From: Luteococcus sp043424415
Lineage (GTDB): Bacteria; Actinomycetota; Actinomycetes; Propionibacteriales; Propionibacteriaceae
Direction of reading: 5' to 3'
NCBI RefSeq assembly: GCF_043424415.1
Contig: NZ_JBHWOO010000002.1
Location: 1 to 15,752, forward strand
Length of the DNA stretch: 15,752 nt
The position numbers and the translations under genes are program-made. Under the pieces are notes generated by a model that was not told the DNA's origin, searched no databases, and worked only from the letters and a program-made list of their open reading frames with translations. This document shows positions 12,924-15,752 of the stretch, piece after piece (the stretch's first letter is position 1; each line of letters begins with the position of its first letter).

Positions 12924-14966
12924 ATGTCCAAGCCCCTCAACCTTGTGATCCTCGGTAGCTGCGTGACGCGCGATGCCATCGAACTGCTGGGCGATCGCCC
13001 ATGGGAACTTAACAAGTATATGGCCCGTACTGGACTGGGGAGCTTCTTCGGCCCCAGGACGAACAGTGTCCACCCCGACTTTTCAGTCTTTTCGTCGTCC
13101 TTCCGGCGTCGAACGGTTGAGGAGGACCTGACCAAGGCAGGTGCTGCTTGGCTAGAAAACGCGGACTTCGACATCCTGATCTACGACCCGATCGACGAGC
13201 GCTACCCGATGGCCGTCTTTCCTGACGGGGGAGTGTGTACCCTGTCAGCCGAATTTTCCGAACTGGCGGTGCCGGCTAGTTCCTACCGCGAGGTTCCGGC
13301 GGGCTCAGAGGAGTTCTGGGACGCCTGGACGCGGGGGTGGGACCAGCTCGTCGGGATGCTCCGTGAGCGGAACATGGTGGACCGTCTCCTGGTTCACCAT
13401 GCTCCGTGGACCACTCGGATTTCAGGAAGCGACTCCGTCAGGTTCGACCAACCAAGGATTCACAAACACAACGAGTGGATCGATCGCGCCATGGAGCACG
13501 TCCGGTCCACGATCCCTGCGGAGCAGGTGATTCGGGTCGACGAGCGGCTGCACCTCTCCGACCCGGACCACAAGTGGGGCGCCACGCCGTACCACTACAT
13601 CGAGGACTACTCGCACGACCTGCTGCGCAGGATCGACGAGTCTTCGCACGTCATCGAGGTCCTGGGTGAGAGTCAGCAGACGGTGACCGGCGTGAGCACC
13701 CACGACCTTGGCGTCGACAAGAGGGAAACGCTTGACCAGTACTTGGCACGTCCCACCGACATGGTGGGTCCTTGGAGAGAGATCCATCAGCCCTTGGGCG
13801 ACGGGCTCTTCCTCGACGGATTGCTGGCATACCGAGATGATGGACTTCCCACGGTTGTCCTCCTCCCATCCGCGCAGAGTCTTGCTTCGCGACGAAATCC
13901 TCTCTATGTACGAAATTCTTGGGTGGATGAATTCTTGGAGGCGAATGTCATCGTCCTCAGTGACCCCGGTCTCTATGTTGCCGACGAGGTATTGGGCTCC
14001 TGGTTCGTCTCGGAGGATGTCCCCGTGGCCGACCGTGTAGCAGCGGCCTTGATGTCGATTCACCGGGCTTGGAACGGAACTGATCGGGGTCTCGTCTTCT
14101 ATGGCTCTGCCATGGGGGCCTTCGAAGCGGTCCAGCTGGCCGGACGGGTGCCCGGTGCGGTCGCCGTGGCCGAGATTCCACAGACCGACTTGCGCACCTA
14201 TACCGATCCCGATGCGCTGGCCGGCGTGGCGATCTGCGCTGGTGGCAAGTCAGTCTATGATCCCTCGGTGGAGACTCAGGTCGACATGGCGAGCTACCTG
14301 CGGTCCTTGGAGTGTCTGCCCCGCATCCATTTCGTCACCAATGTGTTCGACCCGACCTATGCAGACATCAAGCTCATGGCGGACGAGTTTGGTGGCGCTG
14401 TCGGAGAGGATGACGATGCAGTCGTCCTGACGGTCAGCCGCTCCGTACGAGGACATGTTCCCATGCTTCGCCCGGAAGCTGCACAAATCGTCCGGGGGGA
14501 GATCACCCGGCTGCAGGAGTCGAATTCAGCTGCAGCGCCTTTCAGGCCACATGGCAGAGTCAACGAACAGCTCTTCCGGGGCCGCCTCACCATCCGAGAC
14601 ATTGTTGCGTTCAGTCTTCCGGTTCCGATGCAGAGTCTTGTTCTGCTTGGCCAGATGGAGAGTGGCAACATCAATCCGCACTCAGCCCTGATCTCGTTGG
14701 AGCTGCATGGCGAAGGAGATGTGGAGGTCGACACTGCCATGGAGGAGGCCCACGGCGTGGTTCGCTCGCCATCTCCCCACGTGGGGTGGTTCAGCTACAT
14801 GAACACGCGCCCGGGGCTGCAGACGACGGAGATGCCGGTGACGCTCCCTCCGGGGGTCACATGCACCGGAGTGAGGATCATCCGCTGGGCCGGGGGAGAC
14901 CTCGATCCCGACCTGCTGTCGCTGGCGGTCCGTGGGGTCGCCGCCGCTCAACCCGAAAGCAAGTGA
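12924..14966 (+). CDS. DUF6270-like (SGNH-type) domain fused to an alpha/beta-hydrolase-like domain
   Basis: This is a 680-residue cytosolic protein. Residues 1-250 look like DUF6270, an SGNH-hydrolase-related domain: VILGSCVTRDAIEL (GSC at 11-13, S12 the likely nucleophile) and a C-terminal DPDHKWGATPYHY block (213-225). Residues ~280-530 form an alpha/beta-hydrolase-like domain (GPWREIHQPLGDGLFLDGLL, VVLLPSA, nucleophile elbow FYGSAMGAF at 392-400, GHV at 510-512). In a G-x-S-x-G elbow the nucleophile position is 396, which is alanine, so this domain may be inactive. Residues ~540-680 look like a beta-sandwich. I preferred the start at ATG 12924 because MSKPLNLVILGSC begins the domain; 12915 is possible. 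The stop is one base from the paralogous gene's ATG. A role in modifying surface glycans is inferred from context. Confidence 0.8.
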   Translation: MSKPLNLVILGSCVTRDAIELLGDRPWELNKYMARTGLGSFFGPRTNSVHPDFSVFSSSFRRRTVEEDLTKAGAAWLENADFDILIYDPIDERYPMAVFPDGGVCTLSAEFSELAVPASSYREVPAGSEEFWDAWTRGWDQLVGMLRERNMVDRLLVHHAPWTTRISGSDSVRFDQPRIHKHNEWIDRAMEHVRSTIPAEQVIRVDERLHLSDPDHKWGATPYHYIEDYSHDLLRRIDESSHVIEVLGESQQTVTGVSTHDLGVDKRETLDQYLARPTDMVGPWREIHQPLGDGLFLDGLLAYRDDGLPTVVLLPSAQSLASRRNPLYVRNSWVDEFLEANVIVLSDPGLYVADEVLGSWFVSEDVPVADRVAAALMSIHRAWNGTDRGLVFYGSAMGAFEAVQLAGRVPGAVAVAEIPQTDLRTYTDPDALAGVAICAGGKSVYDPSVETQVDMASYLRSLECLPRIHFVTNVFDPTYADIKLMADEFGGAVGEDDDAVVLTVSRSVRGHVPMLRPEAAQIVRGEITRLQESNSAAAPFRPHGRVNEQLFRGRLTIRDIVAFSLPVPMQSLVLLGQMESGNINPHSALISLELHGEGDVEVDTAMEEAHGVVRSPSPHVGWFSYMNTRPGLQTTEMPVTLPPGVTCTGVRIIRWAGGDLDPDLLSLAVRGVAAAQPESK

Positions 14967-14967
14967 C

Positions 14968-15636
14968 ATGGGAGATCTCCTGACCGGGGCGCCGCTGGAA
15001 GACCTCGCGGAGTTCACCAGCGACCCGACCGTTCGGCCCGGCCCATGGCGACGCCTGCATGAACCACTGGGCGACGGCATCTTTCTTGACGCCCTTCTGG
15101 CCTTTCGCGGGGAAGGGCTTCCAATCGTGTGCTTCCTGCCGTCAGCCCTGCACCCGGACAACCACAACAACCCGAGTTTCATGCGGCACTCGTGGGTGGA
15201 CTCACTGGGTGGCGCAAATGTGATGGTCGTCAGCGACCCCCTGATCTATGTGAACGATTCACTGGAAGGTGGATGGTTGCTGCATCCGGAGGTCGATGTG
15301 CTCGGTGGAATCGTCGATGCCGTTCGCGCCGTGATGGCGGGTTGGTCGGTGTCGGCCGAGCGAGTGCTGTTGTACGGGTCGTCGTTGGGAGGGTTCATGG
15401 GAATCCAGATGGGGCCGCACCTGCCAGGCTGTCGGGTGGTTGCTGAGAACCCGCAGATCGATTTTCGTCTGTTCCCCAACGAGCGAGCAAAGCGCGCGGT
15501 GGAGGAACACCTTCTGAGGACCTCCTTGGATGACTGGCACACCAGGCACCCCGAGCAGATCGAGGCCGACAGGTATCTGGCCCGGGCGGGACATGTGCCG
15601 CACCTCCGCATCGAGGGTGTCAGATGGTTTGTGTAA
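14968..15636 (+). pseudogene. Alpha/beta-hydrolase-like gene, paralogue of the preceding C-terminal domain, 3' end lost at an IS
   Basis: The 222-residue frame closely resembles residues ~275-475 of the preceding protein. Shared blocks include GPWR-x-(I/L)-H-x-PLGDG-x-FLD-x-LLA, LPSA, R-x-SWVD and SDP-x-x-YV. Here the elbow is LLYGSSLGGF, with the expected serine at S139. The frame ends suddenly after HLRIEGVRWFV, where the paralogue continues for ~50 residues to its Asp and His blocks. The last codons fall in sequence that looks like an IS end. The gene is therefore probably truncated and its catalytic Asp/His are missing. The start ATG follows the upstream stop as TGAcATG. The function of the family here is unknown; deacylation or acyl transfer on a glycan is one possibility. 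Confidence 0.75.
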
Positions 15637-15752
15637 GGGGTGGCTCCTGACAAGGAAGCAGACACACTGATGACCATGACCACCAAGGAAGACCGTGAAG
15701 ACCGGCGACGTGCCCAGAGGGAAGGCGTCGCCGCGCTGGAGGCCTCCGGTGC
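15624..15752 (+). mobile_element. Left end of a probable IS256-like element (runs off the window)
   Basis: The hydrolase reading frame breaks at GGTTTGTGTAAGG (about 15624-15636), which resembles terminal sequences I associate with actinobacterial IS256-type elements. A short untranslated stretch and the start of an open frame typical of a transposase N-terminus follow. The right end and any target duplication are outside the window, so the family and the exact first base are uncertain. Confidence 0.5.
15670..15752 (+). CDS. N-terminus of a probable IS256-family transposase (partial)
   Basis: The frame opens at ATG 15670 (a second ATG is at 15676) and runs off the end of the window: 27 complete codons, starting MTMTTKEDREDRRRAQREG and followed by VAALEASG. 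Highly charged N-termini leading to an A-L-x-x-S/A-G segment are seen in actinobacterial IS256 (mutator-type) transposases. No catalytic DDE residue is in view. A purine run, AAGGAAG, lies 11 nt upstream. The assignment rests on this short stretch plus the apparent IS end and the broken hydrolase gene before it. Another kind of gene is possible. Confidence 0.5.
   Translation, partial: MTMTTKEDREDRRRAQREGVAALEASG

Noticed and set aside
1..15752. tRNA, rRNA, CRISPR array, toxin-antitoxin or restriction genes
   Set aside because: I looked on both strands and saw no regularly spaced repeats, no tRNA-like cloverleaf ends and no protein motifs of these systems.

Overview
The window is high-GC DNA with short gene gaps, overlapping stop/start codons and several apparently leaderless genes (a -10-like hexamer 6-7 nt before the ATG and no Shine-Dalgarno). 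This points to an actinobacterium. A propionibacterial-type genome is my guess, not a demonstrated assignment. I see no rRNA, tRNA, CRISPR array or replication origin.

Left part (1-4.7 kb): the 3' end of an unrecognised gene; an M18 aminopeptidase; an overlapping CatB-type acetyltransferase gene broken by one extra base in a C6 tract; a convergent zinc alcohol dehydrogenase; and a membrane-anchored LytR-CpsA-Psr (LCP) protein. Middle (4.7-8.4 kb): a UDP-GlcNAc 2-epimerase (WecB type), followed at once by a left-handed beta-helix acyltransferase gene that an IS110-family element has entered. The two halves of the acyltransferase gene rejoin in frame if the element and one copy of a TG dinucleotide are removed. 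The non-coding end of the element has folded-RNA features expected of a bridge RNA.

Right part (8.4-15.75 kb): a compact minus-strand operon (128-aa unknown, 671-aa double GT2 glycosyltransferase with an unassigned C-terminal domain, 209-aa unknown, SAM methyltransferase-like protein). It diverges from a plus-strand set: a lipoprotein, a 680-aa DUF6270 / alpha-beta-hydrolase-like fusion whose nucleophile position is alanine, and a partial paralogue of that hydrolase domain with the serine intact. The paralogue ends abruptly at what looks like the end of a second IS (IS256-like), whose transposase start runs off the window.

Taken together this looks like part of a cell-surface glycan locus: nucleotide-sugar supply (epimerase), chain synthesis (double GT2), decoration (acyltransferases, methyltransferase-like and hydrolase-like proteins) and attachment to peptidoglycan (LCP). 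That functional link is inferred from gene content and position. At least three of its decoration genes are damaged (a frameshift and two IS insertions), so the strain may make an altered glycan. The most unusual items are the DUF6270/dead-hydrolase fusion beside its live-looking paralogue, the unassigned proteins of the minus operon, and the IS110 insertion that appears to supply a new start codon.
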